From a virus, in the IMG/VR virus record IMGVR_UViG_3300030430_002680, positions 1 to 35,500 of that record: a stretch of 35,500 nt of DNA; one strand, given 5' to 3'. The position numbers and the translations under genes are program-made. The notes under the pieces were generated by a model that saw only the letters and a list, made by a program, of their open reading frames with translations, made no database searches and was not told where the DNA came from. Positions 18,701-25,639 of this stretch are shown here, in pieces (within the stretch, counting starts at the first letter, position 1; each line of letters starts with the position of its first letter).

Positions 18701-21235
18701 TCAATGATTGAAAGAGATGGTCTGATAGGTGCGGCTGAAATAGAGGTCAGGCAACTATTAGGCAATTACAGAAATGCAGTTAGAGAAAAACTTGGCAGAG
18801 ATCCTTCACAAGAAGATAAAAAAACTTTGAATGATCTTCTATCAGGAAGTTTATCTGATGTTGAAAATGCGGTTATTCCCGAAAGCATAAAAGAACCTTT
18901 GAGAGCAATGAGGGTTTACCTTGATAATTACTCTGATCAATATGCTAAAGCTATCTTCAAAGATATTGAAAAACTTGTTGCACAGGGGAAAGAAGGTCAA
19001 GCCGCAACAAAGATTGATTTGCTCAATACTATTATCGAAAGAAAAGGCACATATGTAACAAGATCATATCGTGCTTTTGATGATAAAAACTGGTTCAAAA
19101 AAGTTCCAGAAGAAGTCATCGTAGCAGCGAGAGACTTTCTAGTAGAGCAAGGTAGCACAAATCCTATTCAAGTAATAAATACAATTCTCAAAGAAGGTAC
19201 AGCTTATCAAGACTTGCCAACGCTCATAAGAGAGACAAAACTTGGAGCAAAAGACTTATCTAATTTAATGAAAAAGAAAAATATTGCTCCTGAGATAAGA
19301 GCGTTATTAGGTGAATACACTGATCCAGAAGTAAACTTTGCTAGATCAGCAACAAAAATGAGTCGTTACATATTCAATACTTATTTCTTAGAAAGAGTTT
19401 TAGAATTAGGTGAAGGTGTATTTTTATTCAAACCTGAAAACGCACCACCTGATCATTTTGTAAAAATAGCAGCTGATAATTCATCTGTTTTGGCTCCCTT
19501 GAATGGATATGTTACTACGCCAGAAATAAATCAAGCATTCATTGATGCTATAGATCCTTCATCTCCAACTGGTTTATATGGATCAATTATCAGAGCAAAT
19601 GCTTTTGTTAAGTTTGGTAAGACAGTCATTGCACCTACAACAATGGCAAGAAACTTTTTATCAGCCGCATTGTTTACTGTAGCCAATGGTCATTTTAACT
19701 GGGCTAAAACAAGTAAAGCAAGACAAGCTAGAAAAGCATATTTTAATAATTTATCTGATCAAGAGATGGTTGATTATCTTAAAGAGATAAAAAAACTTGG
19801 CGTTAATTATGATTCTGCAATCGCTGGTGAATTAATAGACACTTTAAAAGATACACAATTTGGTGCAGATATTGTCTTTGATGAAGAAGGCGCAACAATC
19901 AGCACAAAAGCAAAAAGAAAAGTTTCAAAGACAGCTGAATTTTTTACAAAGGCTTACCAGTTTGGTGATGATTTCTGGAAGATTGTCGGTTTTGAAAATG
20001 AGGTTGATATTCTTATGAATGCTAAGGGCATAACCAGAGAAGAAGCTATGCCTGAAGCTGCAAAAAGAATAAGAGATACTTACCCTACTTATTCATTGGT
20101 TGGAGCGGGAGTTAAGTGGTTAAGAAGATTCCCCTTAATTGGTACATTTGTTTCATTCCCTTACGAAATAATTCGAAACAAAATGAACATGCTTAGATAT
20201 CTTGCAAGAGATATGAAAGATCCAGATTTAAAGAAAACAGTTCCTAGAAGACTTTTAGGTTTAGCTTTAGCTAATGCTGGTGCATACGGATTAGTATATG
20301 CATCTAAAGGAATGCTTGATGTTTCGGACGATGAAGAAGAAGCAATTCGATTGATGGCTCCACCTTGGTCACGAAACTCTAATTTATTAGTGACGAGCAG
20401 AGAGCCTGATGGAAAAATTAATTACTTGGATCTATCCCATATGGATCCTTATGCTCAATTTAAAAGACCAGTAAACGCTCTTTTTAGAGATGGAGATATT
20501 GAGGATAAAATTTATGATGCAACGTGGGAATTTTTCAAACCATTTTTAGGATGGGATATATCAACAAAAACTTTATTAGAATTGATTGGGAATAAAAAAG
20601 AGTCTGGAGCACAAATATATAATGAATCAGACACTTTACTAAATAGATCAAAAGACATTTATATGCATATTGAAAGAGGCGTTGCTCCCGCTGTTTTGCA
20701 AAATTTAAGAAGAACTACTTCAGCATTGAATGGTGAGATCACTAAGTCTGGTAGGAAATTTTCAATAGAAGATGAAGCTATGGCTATTGTTGGATTTAGA
20801 ACTACTTTATTTGATCCTAAGACTGCTTTGTATTTCAAAGCATATGAGTTTAATGAAATGAAGAGGGAGTCTGTATCGCTTCTTACAAACGTCCTACGCG
20901 ATCCTAATGATGTATCTGAGGGAGATATTAGGACAGCCTTTAAAAACTCGTCACGAGCCAGAAAAGAGGCTTTTGAGCAAATGTCAAAGCTAGTTCAGGC
21001 AGCTTTAAAAGCGGGACTAACAAAAACACAAGCAATGATGATTTTACGAGCCAACAATGTAACTAAAGCTGATGCAAAAGCATTGGTAGAAGGAGGCATG
21101 ACGGCTTGGGAAATGTCAGATAGTAGTATTAAAAATACAGTGAAAAAATCTGACGTTTTATTTGGTGATAAAAAAACCAAAGAATTCAGGGAAAGATTTA
21201 AACTAGTAAATGAACTTTTGGAGCAAGAAATATGA
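15704..21235 (+). CDS. Giant ejection/internal virion protein with predicted zincin domain, gp16-like
   Basis: An 1843-residue protein. Residues about 20-240 contain Gly-rich hydrophobic segments (GIGGTKALFGQLIG, YLVGNVVPTLVGGIASGGVGG, SVGLASGALDAL) expected of membrane-inserting ejection proteins. Residues 340-600 are helical and Gln/Glu-rich. A metallopeptidase signature HELGH is at 748-752, with a likely third ligand in AEIFAEY (about 788-794), the layout of gluzincin-type proteases. A Gly/Arg/Glu/Asp-rich linker follows (about 867-945). The C-terminal 850 residues include VIAPTTMARNFLSAALF and LRRFPLIGTFVSFPYEIIRNKMNMLRYL, typical of marine phage core proteins. It lies at the end of the core block, as T7 gene 16 does, but carries a protease-like rather than a transglycosylase-like signature. 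The next gene overlaps its stop by 4 bases. A second frame inside it is described separately. Confidence 0.8.
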   Translation: MLSLGSTNPYKSLQKRSFQSASTETGVFNEIGKGFGAGVDQLQALGIGGTKALFGQLIGNEEMFQSGIEYYQEQMSEASAAEVERIEDVDGFYDGVLWASYLVGNVVPTLVGGIASGGVGGFVANLAVKKKVKDEVSKIARKQTEKVVKEKAKKASFKKSLANQYKKIKGDPVRIGQGIGAFTYSAALGASESTANLYEEADERNSALALSVGLASGALDALVPMRALKKLLPTKKFKEAQDQISDQVMSNQKPITRTLIEMAKLGGSEGVTEALQEIVQQSAVEYVKGQNDSSLEKDFFGRLFDEENRSVYLNAAFAGAIGGGIVGIPTGIVGDPTPTRTLEEATRAEQESQAPQETPLDPNNPRNITPEKLRENLEMIRLLEEEGLEVAVQDTSTDQSATEVQLKARQNARDLLNRTAEYRALAQNIIEDQFALHIAELERQRGGVRDLVVSEQTPQNVSETVRVTRQQQESLQENLNKVIEQAREAGLNVDMLSDANFAIQDQLAQRVAELATSGGEVAVATQAVEQDTDRRLAQLDEQIQERRIARNVDALTGETIETVNVSEISLGSLPTEIQQAVAALAENETEVPVFVSEEIYERAVNTIPLPFREEVDSEGRKIIDLQRDKRKDTANPENYYFGEVTTTPTAEDNLFLADAIRKVLRQNGDDYNDAITRAMLDLNKAGVGNIFSAERFVVPPIERMQRPYGEAAASYSPSTNVISLSPTLIQDSLGNTNGQRYLRFVMAHELGHQFDLSNEVSENVSEFDVTGLQQDNGNFRLSVGDAVAEIFAEYQSGSDFGLLFEHPIRYMHRDFEKAIQKGNVDEVLALHRKEIFAQAYAIYYTDPVNFREKLPKVHEVLTREITDERNNNQATDRLSDGDGVREDIRAFTSNRSEEVVEPRATRESGRTGVEGQQADQRVGREGEQDDGLSARRGLLDDNDVFDLPTRTAQEIERDDGLIDSVRETTTRLEATKSKARTTFRKYLLPRGLLPETAFDSMIERDGLIGAAEIEVRQLLGNYRNAVREKLGRDPSQEDKKTLNDLLSGSLSDVENAVIPESIKEPLRAMRVYLDNYSDQYAKAIFKDIEKLVAQGKEGQAATKIDLLNTIIERKGTYVTRSYRAFDDKNWFKKVPEEVIVAARDFLVEQGSTNPIQVINTILKEGTAYQDLPTLIRETKLGAKDLSNLMKKKNIAPEIRALLGEYTDPEVNFARSATKMSRYIFNTYFLERVLELGEGVFLFKPENAPPDHFVKIAADNSSVLAPLNGYVTTPEINQAFIDAIDPSSPTGLYGSIIRANAFVKFGKTVIAPTTMARNFLSAALFTVANGHFNWAKTSKARQARKAYFNNLSDQEMVDYLKEIKKLGVNYDSAIAGELIDTLKDTQFGADIVFDEEGATISTKAKRKVSKTAEFFTKAYQFGDDFWKIVGFENEVDILMNAKGITREEAMPEAAKRIRDTYPTYSLVGAGVKWLRRFPLIGTFVSFPYEIIRNKMNMLRYLARDMKDPDLKKTVPRRLLGLALANAGAYGLVYASKGMLDVSDDEEEAIRLMAPPWSRNSNLLVTSREPDGKINYLDLSHMDPYAQFKRPVNALFRDGDIEDKIYDATWEFFKPFLGWDISTKTLLELIGNKKESGAQIYNESDTLLNRSKDIYMHIERGVAPAVLQNLRRTTSALNGEITKSGRKFSIEDEAMAIVGFRTTLFDPKTALYFKAYEFNEMKRESVSLLTNVLRDPNDVSEGDIRTAFKNSSRARKEAFEQMSKLVQAALKAGLTKTQAMMILRANNVTKADAKALVEGGMTAWEMSDSSIKNTVKKSDVLFGDKKTKEFRERFKLVNELLEQEI
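18303..18521 (+). CDS. Candidate out-of-frame nested gene inside the giant ejection-protein gene (72 aa)
   Basis: An ATG-started 72-codon frame lying wholly inside the 1843-residue gene in a different frame. GGGAG (18291-18295) lies 7 bases before the ATG, and an in-frame TAA (18297-18299) sits just upstream, so this is a defined start. The product starts MKEIIIKPPTDSPMVMEYEK and continues with FGHLPAIEARKWLSLEQLERAAEQAL, which reads like a folded helical protein with normal residue balance. The host frame over the same bases is a low-complexity Gly/Arg/Glu/Asp/Gln linker. Local GC by hand count is 48% and 55% in the two 60-base rows inside, versus 35%, 40% and 33% in three nearby rows. Function is unknown; no family recognised. 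Confidence 0.55.
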   Translation: MKEIIIKPPTDSPMVMEYEKTFGHLPAIEARKWLSLEQLERAAEQALKDNKPIKEWEERENKTMDSVLDEAY

Positions 21236-21531
21236 GTGATATTAAAATACCTTCATGGGCTTTACCAATCGGTGCTGCAATTATTCCAGCAGCTATTGCA
21301 TGGGGTACTATGCAAGCTCAAGCGCAAGCTACAGATGAAGAGGTTGCTAAAGTATCTAAAGTTGTAGAAAAGTTAGAGACTACAACGACTGATAATGCAG
21401 TACGAACAAAATTAAACGAGCAAGCAATACAAACCATAGCAGATGGACTTGCACAACAAACTGAAATCTCAAAAGCTACTGATGAAAAGCTAGGAACGCT
21501 AATAGAGATTATGCTTCGTGAGAGGCAATGA
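21232..21531 (+). CDS. Small protein with one membrane segment and coiled coil (99 aa)
   Basis: A 99-residue protein starting in the last codons of the ejection-protein gene (ATGA overlap, GGAG in the preceding codons). A single hydrophobic segment lies at about 8-25 (WALPIGAAIIPAAIAWGTM), then a long heptad-like helix (about 32-98) rich in Glu, Lys, Thr and Gln. One N-terminal membrane anchor plus a periplasmic coiled coil is the layout of inner-membrane spanins (Rz-like), which help disrupt the outer membrane in lysis, and also of some virion-associated small proteins. No direct sequence signature distinguishes these. It overlaps the next gene by 4 bases. Confidence 0.66.
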   Translation: MSDIKIPSWALPIGAAIIPAAIAWGTMQAQAQATDEEVAKVSKVVEKLETTTTDNAVRTKLNEQAIQTIADGLAQQTEISKATDEKLGTLIEIMLRERQ

Positions 21532-21776
21532 ATTTAAAATTAGTAATCGCTCTTATTATCGTGGTGGATGGATTAGAAGTTGATGATGAAAGAAAAACAT
21601 ACTTCAAAAATCCAACTCATTGCGAATGGGTAGCTCAAGAACTAAGTAGAGAAAGAAAATATTTTCAAGGTTTTGAACACGCTTTTTGCAGACCTGAATG
21701 GGTTGATGCAGAAACGCCTGTCACAAGCGTCAATGTTATACCACTGCCCGAACCAGAAGAAAACGAGGCTCCTTAA
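21528..21776 (+). CDS. Small secreted or membrane-anchored protein (82 aa)
   Basis: An 82-residue protein with a hydrophobic N-terminus (KLVIALIIVVDGLEV) resembling a short signal or anchor, then a charged domain with two Cys residues (Cys31 and Cys53) that could form a disulfide outside the cytoplasm, and an acidic Pro/Glu tail. The FxxxxHCEWVAQELSRERKYF...AFCRPEWVD pattern resembles small exported proteins frequent in marine phage lysis or accessory regions, recalled from general familiarity only. GAGG precedes the ATG; the start overlaps the upstream stop and its stop overlaps the next start (TAATG). Confidence 0.62.
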   Translation: MNLKLVIALIIVVDGLEVDDERKTYFKNPTHCEWVAQELSRERKYFQGFEHAFCRPEWVDAETPVTSVNVIPLPEPEENEAP

Positions 21777-21916
21777 TGTCTTGGTTGGAACAATATAATG
21801 GTGAAGGCGCCCGTTGGTGGATGATAATAGTGCTATTTCTCTTCTGGGGTGGTATATTTGGATATATATACTTTTTTGGCGGTGATGCTACGGAGATTGT
21901 AAATGAAGATTTTTAG
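21776..21916 (+). CDS. Tiny single-pass membrane protein (46 aa)
   Basis: A 46-residue frame starting at an ATG overlapping the upstream TAA (TAATG), with GAGG 7 bases upstream. The product has one strong aromatic-rich hydrophobic segment (WWMIIVLFLFWGGIFGYIYFF, about residues 14-34; aromatic residues at both ends) and a short acidic tail. Its stop lies downstream of the next ATG (14-base overlap). The tight overlap on both sides and the good ribosome binding site support reality despite the size. It may act in the envelope, for instance in lysis control; this is inference. Confidence 0.6.
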   Translation: MSWLEQYNGEGARWWMIIVLFLFWGGIFGYIYFFGGDATEIVNEDF

Positions 21917-22061
21917 AAAGTTATATAATTTTTTTACTTCATCAGAGGATGTTGTGGTAAGAAATAGAAATGCAAAAGGTCAATTTGTTGGTGATGATAA
22001 ATCAACACCTAATAAAAATGAAGCATACAAAACAGTAAGACGTAAAAAGAAAAAAGCATGA
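21903..22061 (+). CDS. Tiny basic phage protein (52 aa)
   Basis: A 52-residue basic protein. GGAG lies 7 bases before the ATG, and the stop overlaps the nuclease start (ATGA). It carries RNAKGQFVGDDKSTPNKNEAY in the middle and ends in RRKKKKA. The short AKGxFVGDDKSTPNxNEA motif is familiar from small proteins near the structural genes of marine phages. Function is unknown; the Lys/Arg tail suggests nucleic acid or membrane surface contact. Confidence 0.6.
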   Translation: MKIFRKLYNFFTSSEDVVVRNRNAKGQFVGDDKSTPNKNEAYKTVRRKKKKA

Positions 22062-22480
22062 TTGTTAAAGATTACAACATTGTAATGCTATATGACTGCA
22101 CTCCATTTAGTTATTTTTGTGAACTTAATCGTGTTGTAGATGGTGATACTATAAAAATGCGTAGAATTGATTTAGGTTTTGGTGTTTCTCTTCACGACAA
22201 AACAGTTAGGATACATGGTATAGATGTTCCAGAATCTAGGATAAACCTCAAGAAATTTCCAGAAAGAGAAAAAGAAAAAGAATTAGGTTTGCTTGCTAAA
22301 GAAAGAGTTGATAAATACCTAATGAATAGTCCTATAGCAATAACATCATATGGATATGATAAGTATGGTCGCATACTAGCTAATGTTTTTTGCAATGCGG
22401 GGTCTTTATCACAACTTCTTATAGAAGATAATTTAGCAGTAGAATATGATGGTGGTAAAAAAACAAAGGTATGGACTTAA
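22058..22480 (+). CDS. Thermonuclease-like (SNase) nuclease
   Basis: A 140-residue protein with the staphylococcal nuclease fold signatures: VVDGDTI (26-32, Asp28 and Asp30 matching the calcium ligands Asp19/Asp21 of SNase), VRIHGIDVPE (50-59, with Arg51, Asp56 and Glu59 matching Arg35, Asp40 and Glu43), and YGYDKYGRILANV (98-110, Arg105 matching Arg87). All the main catalytic residues are therefore present. It would degrade DNA or RNA with calcium. No obvious signal peptide is seen, so it may act in the cytoplasm or be released at lysis. It is the last gene of the rightward structural block and its last 4 bases overlap, tail to tail, the integrase gene. Confidence 0.85.
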   Translation: MIVKDYNIVMLYDCTPFSYFCELNRVVDGDTIKMRRIDLGFGVSLHDKTVRIHGIDVPESRINLKKFPEREKEKELGLLAKERVDKYLMNSPIAITSYGYDKYGRILANVFCNAGSLSQLLIEDNLAVEYDGGKKTKVWT

Positions 22481-23364
22481 CTTATTATTGAGTCTAATCT
22501 TTCAACGATCTCTTGTTTTTTCTCTGTGTTTACGTGAGCATATCTAGTAACGCTTTGTAAGTTTTTCCATCCTCCCGCTTCTTTTATTTGAAATATATCA
22601 ACTCCATCTTTTACTAATAATGTTGCAAAAGTATGTCGCAATGTATGTGGTGTAATATTTTTTTTCACACCACTTTTATGCACAGCCTTTTTCCAACAAC
22701 TATTTCCTAAAGAATTTGGGACTAAAGGTTTACCATTATTCTGCACAAACACATATTTAATTTTGCCTTTCAAATAAGGTCTTGATTTTTCAAGATATTC
22801 TTTTCGTTCCCACATTTTTATTATAATTTGTCTAGCGGAGTTACCAATAGCAAGAACATTTGGTTCGGCATTTTTCATTTCATCACTTTTCTGAGTCCAC
22901 TCTCTAAAATCATTTGATAGAGAAGACCATTTGAGATTAATTACATTTGATTTTCTCTGACCAGTAAGGGCAAGAAACTTAACAATGTTTGATCTTAAAA
23001 AGTCTAGCTGCTTGATAAACTTTACGAGTTCATCAGGTTCAAGATATATTTGTTTGCCCTTAACTTGTTTTGTTTTTATTTTGATTGTTGTATTTGATAA
23101 ACCATTTTCTAATCCAAAGTTCATAACTGCATTGAATGTTGCTATATATCTTTGAATAGTAGAATCAGAAAGATTCTTATTAGTTTTAAGATGTTTTTTA
23201 AACTGAAAAATATCTTTCCTTGTTAAATCAGAAAAAGATTTATTTTTAAAAAAATTTGTAATGACATTGCACCTTTGAACTTCATTCGGATGCTTTACAT
23301 TTCTTTCATTTTTTGAAGGCTCTTCTAGCCAATTTTCAGCAATCTCTAAGATTGATGATTCCAT
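22477..23364 (-). CDS. int: Tyrosine recombinase/integrase
   Basis: A 295-residue phage integrase. Residues about 1-95 form the SAM-like core-binding domain, and the catalytic domain follows. The active-site set is visible: Arg137 in LALTGQRKSN, His240 and Arg243 in HTLRHTF, Trp266 in AGGWKN (the His/Trp position) and the nucleophile Tyr275 in SVTRYAHVN. It catalyses site-specific integration and probably excision, so the phage is likely temperate. GGAG lies 7 bases before the ATG. A hairpin-plus-T-run (23380-23427) lies just upstream of this site, so transcripts from upstream genes would largely stop before int. The stop overlaps the nuclease gene tail to tail, leaving no room for attP there; a site upstream of int (23365-23461) is more plausible. 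Confidence 0.93.
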   Translation of the reverse strand: MESSILEIAENWLEEPSKNERNVKHPNEVQRCNVITNFFKNKSFSDLTRKDIFQFKKHLKTNKNLSDSTIQRYIATFNAVMNFGLENGLSNTTIKIKTKQVKGKQIYLEPDELVKFIKQLDFLRSNIVKFLALTGQRKSNVINLKWSSLSNDFREWTQKSDEMKNAEPNVLAIGNSARQIIIKMWERKEYLEKSRPYLKGKIKYVFVQNNGKPLVPNSLGNSCWKKAVHKSGVKKNITPHTLRHTFATLLVKDGVDIFQIKEAGGWKNLQSVTRYAHVNTEKKQEIVERLDSIIS

Positions 23365-23371
23365 ATACTAT

Positions 23372-23383
23372 CTCCATGTAAAA
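23372..23383 (-). promoter_or_regulatory. Repeated leader element TTTTACATGGAG (int copy)
   Basis: Read on the minus strand this is TTTTACATGGAG, including the integrase ribosome binding site. The same 12 bases occur before the annealing-protein gene (26297-26308) and 11 of them at 24146-24156. Confidence 0.5.
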
Positions 23384-23427
23384 ACCCAGACCACGCCATA
23401 ATACGACTCGAATTATGGGTGATCTGG
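23380..23427 (-). terminator. Predicted intrinsic terminator just upstream of int
   Basis: On the minus strand a long hairpin has arms at 23412-23427 and 23386-23402 (5, 3 and 7 paired bases broken by one mismatch and one bulged base) and a 9-base loop at 23403-23411. It is followed by GTTTTTA (23380-23385). It lies between the upstream minus-strand gene and the integrase ATG, so read-through would control integrase expression. Confidence 0.55.
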
Positions 23428-23432
23428 TAATC

Positions 23433-23450
23433 GCTGATAAAGCTATCAGC
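23433..23450 (-). repeat. 7-bp perfect hairpin in the int leader
   Basis: GCTGATA and TATCAGC flank a 4-base loop (23440-23443). It stands 5 bases from the terminator-like hairpin, giving a tandem-hairpin leader. It could equally be an arm-type or core site of attP. Confidence 0.5.
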
Positions 23451-23461
23451 ACTTGGGGGTA

Positions 23462-23731
23462 TTAATTCAGTACACCCGTTTCTGGTTGTTCTTCTACAGG
23501 CGCTTCCTCGTCCAAAGGATCAGGCAATAACTTCAATGCATCTTTAGTCTGCGCTTCAACACCTATCCTAGCCATACCCAATAAAACAGACATCAACTCT
23601 ATAGCTTGATTTCCAACTTGAACTGAACCTAGAAGTTCCATGCAGTTTTTTGAAAGATCATTTCTGTTATAAGACTTACCATCTATAATAACAAGATCCT
23701 TTTCATCAACTTTAGTTTTTTTCTTTGTCAC
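23462..23731 (-). CDS. Small phage protein, possibly DUF6447-like (89 aa)
   Basis: An 89-residue protein starting at GTG (GAGGAGAAC directly before it) and overlapping the upstream stop as GTGA. After a Lys-rich start it has VIIDGKSYNRNDLSKNCMELL, then a helix, then a Pro/Glu-rich acidic tail. The xIDGKxYxxxDLSxxxxxLL pattern followed by a helix resembles DUF6447 proteins found in marine phages; this is recalled, not searched. Function unknown. It is the last gene before the integrase leader. Confidence 0.62.
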   Translation of the reverse strand: MTKKKTKVDEKDLVIIDGKSYNRNDLSKNCMELLGSVQVGNQAIELMSVLLGMARIGVEAQTKDALKLLPDPLDEEAPVEEQPETGVLN

Positions 23732-24117
23732 GTTCTCCTCGCTTCGTTTCGTACAAATTTATATTGTTTTGGCGCAGTGATTGAGAGTTTTATTTGAGGA
23801 ATCATCCTCTCTGCTCTATATCCTTTACCACAATGTTCACAGTATTTATTTTTAGGAGTCCAGTGTTCTCCAATCCCTACCATTTGAACCACAACATTTG
23901 GCTCTAATTCAATCGGTTCGGGATCATCAACCGACAGAATTCTCTCTATTACACCATCAACACTAGCTATATTAGCAATGCAATCTTGATAATGTCTCGT
24001 ATATCTTACTCGTCTTATCCATATTTTATGAGAGTACGAGCCTTCAAGATCATTAATGTTAAGATTGCGACCACCATATAATACACTATTGACAGGCCTT
24101 GTCATTCTTAATGGCAT
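23728..24117 (-). CDS. Unknown protein with a CxxC motif (129 aa)
   Basis: A 129-residue protein with CEHCG at about 93-97, a single CxxC that may be half a zinc site, and a basic C-terminus. GAGG lies 9 bases before the ATG. The 47-base gap upstream (24118-24164) contains the third copy of the TTTTACATGGA element. No family recognised. It overlaps the next gene by 4 bases (GTGA), so the two are translationally coupled and probably co-transcribed with the recombination genes. Confidence 0.6.
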   Translation of the reverse strand: MPLRMTRPVNSVLYGGRNLNINDLEGSYSHKIWIRRVRYTRHYQDCIANIASVDGVIERILSVDDPEPIELEPNVVVQMVGIGEHWTPKNKYCEHCGKGYRAERMIPQIKLSITAPKQYKFVRNEARRT

Positions 24118-24145
24118 TCATACTTTCCTCACAAATGTCATTACA

Positions 24146-24156
24146 TCCATGTAAAA
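24146..24156 (-). promoter_or_regulatory. Repeated leader element TTTTACATGGA (third copy)
   Basis: Eleven bases identical to the leaders of int and the annealing-protein gene. Here it lies about 29 bases before the ATG at 24117 and is not the ribosome binding site of that gene, which suggests that the element is more than a Shine-Dalgarno sequence. Confidence 0.4.
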
Positions 24157-24164
24157 AGTTAAAT

Positions 24165-24602
24165 CTAAAATGGAATGTCATCATCAAAATCACTTACAGG
24201 ATTTTGCTTTTCTTCCACTGGTGTAGCCTTTTTTGGCTCAACTGGTGGTGGAGCTTTTTTTGGTTCAACTGGAGGCAAAGACTTCTTGTACTCTTTAAAA
24301 CTAGGAACTCCTCCACTGACCCATAAATCACCGATCTTCAACATTGGAGTTCCATCTAACTTCTTTGCAATTTTTCCTTTCCAGTTGATCCTATCTTGAT
24401 CCATTTTTAAAGAATATGACAACCACTGAATAAATTGTTCATCAATTTTGATAAAGCCATCATAGTCGTGACATTGATCGTCTGTAGCCCATGCCTGACC
24501 AGTTTCCCTCAGACCCTTAAGCCTTAATAATTCATTTTGCCTTTTCTCTTCTGTAAGTTTATACAACCTTGCATTACCCGCTTGTACTTCAAAACTACTC
24601 AT
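24165..24602 (-). CDS. Single-stranded DNA-binding protein-like
   Basis: A 145-residue protein. The last residues, DFDDDIPF, are the acidic, Phe-terminated tip found on SSB proteins, which recruits partner proteins. Before it lies a Pro/Lys-rich linker with PVEPKKA twice (about 112-130). The N-terminal 100 residues (including WLSYSLKMDQDRINWKGKIAKKL) could form a small DNA-binding domain but are not a classic OB-fold SSB by eye. Its ATG overlaps the exonuclease stop (ATGA). Operon position with a DNA-annealing protein and exonuclease supports a recombination and replication SSB. If the tip is coincidental, it is an unknown accessory protein. Confidence 0.68.
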   Translation of the reverse strand: MSSFEVQAGNARLYKLTEEKRQNELLRLKGLRETGQAWATDDQCHDYDGFIKIDEQFIQWLSYSLKMDQDRINWKGKIAKKLDGTPMLKIGDLWVSGGVPSFKEYKKSLPPVEPKKAPPPVEPKKATPVEEKQNPVSDFDDDIPF

Positions 24603-25639
24603 AAAATATCTCCATATTTAATTGAAACTTGTCTAGTTCCATTGGGTCTTCTAAAGTCTTCTATAGACTTCTCTACTTTAAGCAAAAGTTCTTCGCCATT
24701 TATTTCAGCAAAGGCTTTCTTAAAATCAATGGGCGCTTTTTTGTGTGTTACTTGTACTATTGTTTCGTGATTACCCACACTTTTACCATATTTATCAGCT
24801 ATAAGATTCTTAAGTTCATTTGATTTTTTTTCTAAATCAGAAAGTTCATCAAACATATCTATGTTATCTAATTTTATATCGGCAATTCTTCTTTGAAGTT
24901 TTGTCAACCTAACTATAGCATCATCGTCTTCTACGTAGTCATAATCTCTAGCTGTTTTTTTTGCGCCTAAATACTTTTTTCTTTTTTCAGGATCACTGTA
25001 CTCTTCCTGAATATAATCATAGACACTTCTCCAAAGGTCAATTCTTTCAATCAATCCTTCTTTTGGTACAGGTAAATGTCTTGCAGAAACTTTTTCATAC
25101 AACCAATTATCTGTTCTTTCTATGGTTTCAAGGATTACTTGCGGGTCGTCAGAAGGTTTATTGACTTTGTAGCAAAGAAAATACATTCTTTCCAAATCAG
25201 CAACTTCCATTATTGTCCGGCACTGCATTTCATAATATTCTTTTTCAAAGACAGAATAAGGTTCTTTTGCATAGAACGGACACTTGATTTCTATACCCGC
25301 ATCAACACCAACTAAACCATCAGGTGATGCCGCAAGAAATGGATATTTATCATGCACTATTAGACCAGTTTCAAATACTTTCTTTCCTGTCCTCTCTTCA
25401 AAATATTTTCTTGCATAAGGCTCAAGTTTTGTTCCATGTTCAACCGCTTCATTTGTAACAAACTCGTCCTCGGCCTCTGATAATGCTCTTACTTTTTTTC
25501 TGACAAGATCATCGAATGATTCAAATTGATTTTTTCTTTCGATGACTGATGTTTCGGTTGCTGTAATTTTAGAGGCTCTAACTTTACGCCATTCAATACT
25601 GCCTTGCTCTAGTCCGGCAAAAGGTTGTGTATCAACCAT
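24599..25639 (-). CDS. YqaJ-type (lambda exonuclease-like) 5'-3' exonuclease
   Basis: A 346-residue PDDEXK nuclease. The family opening QGSIEWRKVRASKITATE (12-29), Glu73 in GTKLEPYA, Asp107 in AASPDGLV, Glu117-x-Lys119 in GIEIKCP and Gln139 in YYEMQCRTIMEV are all visible, which gives a complete active site. It should digest one strand of duplex DNA ends to expose single strands for the annealing protein encoded just upstream (start overlaps that stop, TAATG). The C-terminal 130 residues are coiled-coil-like (KLQRRIADIKL...). It is longer than lambda exonuclease (226 residues), as YqaJ-type proteins of marine phages often are. Confidence 0.88.
   Translation of the reverse strand: MVDTQPFAGLEQGSIEWRKVRASKITATETSVIERKNQFESFDDLVRKKVRALSEAEDEFVTNEAVEHGTKLEPYARKYFEERTGKKVFETGLIVHDKYPFLAASPDGLVGVDAGIEIKCPFYAKEPYSVFEKEYYEMQCRTIMEVADLERMYFLCYKVNKPSDDPQVILETIERTDNWLYEKVSARHLPVPKEGLIERIDLWRSVYDYIQEEYSDPEKRKKYLGAKKTARDYDYVEDDDAIVRLTKLQRRIADIKLDNIDMFDELSDLEKKSNELKNLIADKYGKSVGNHETIVQVTHKKAPIDFKKAFAEINGEELLLKVEKSIEDFRRPNGTRQVSIKYGDIL

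Noticed and set aside
18460-18765. 101-codon minus-strand open frame partly opposite the nested frame
   Set aside because: Ser/Leu-rich antisense translation without a gene-like context; the plus-strand nested frame explains the local signal better.
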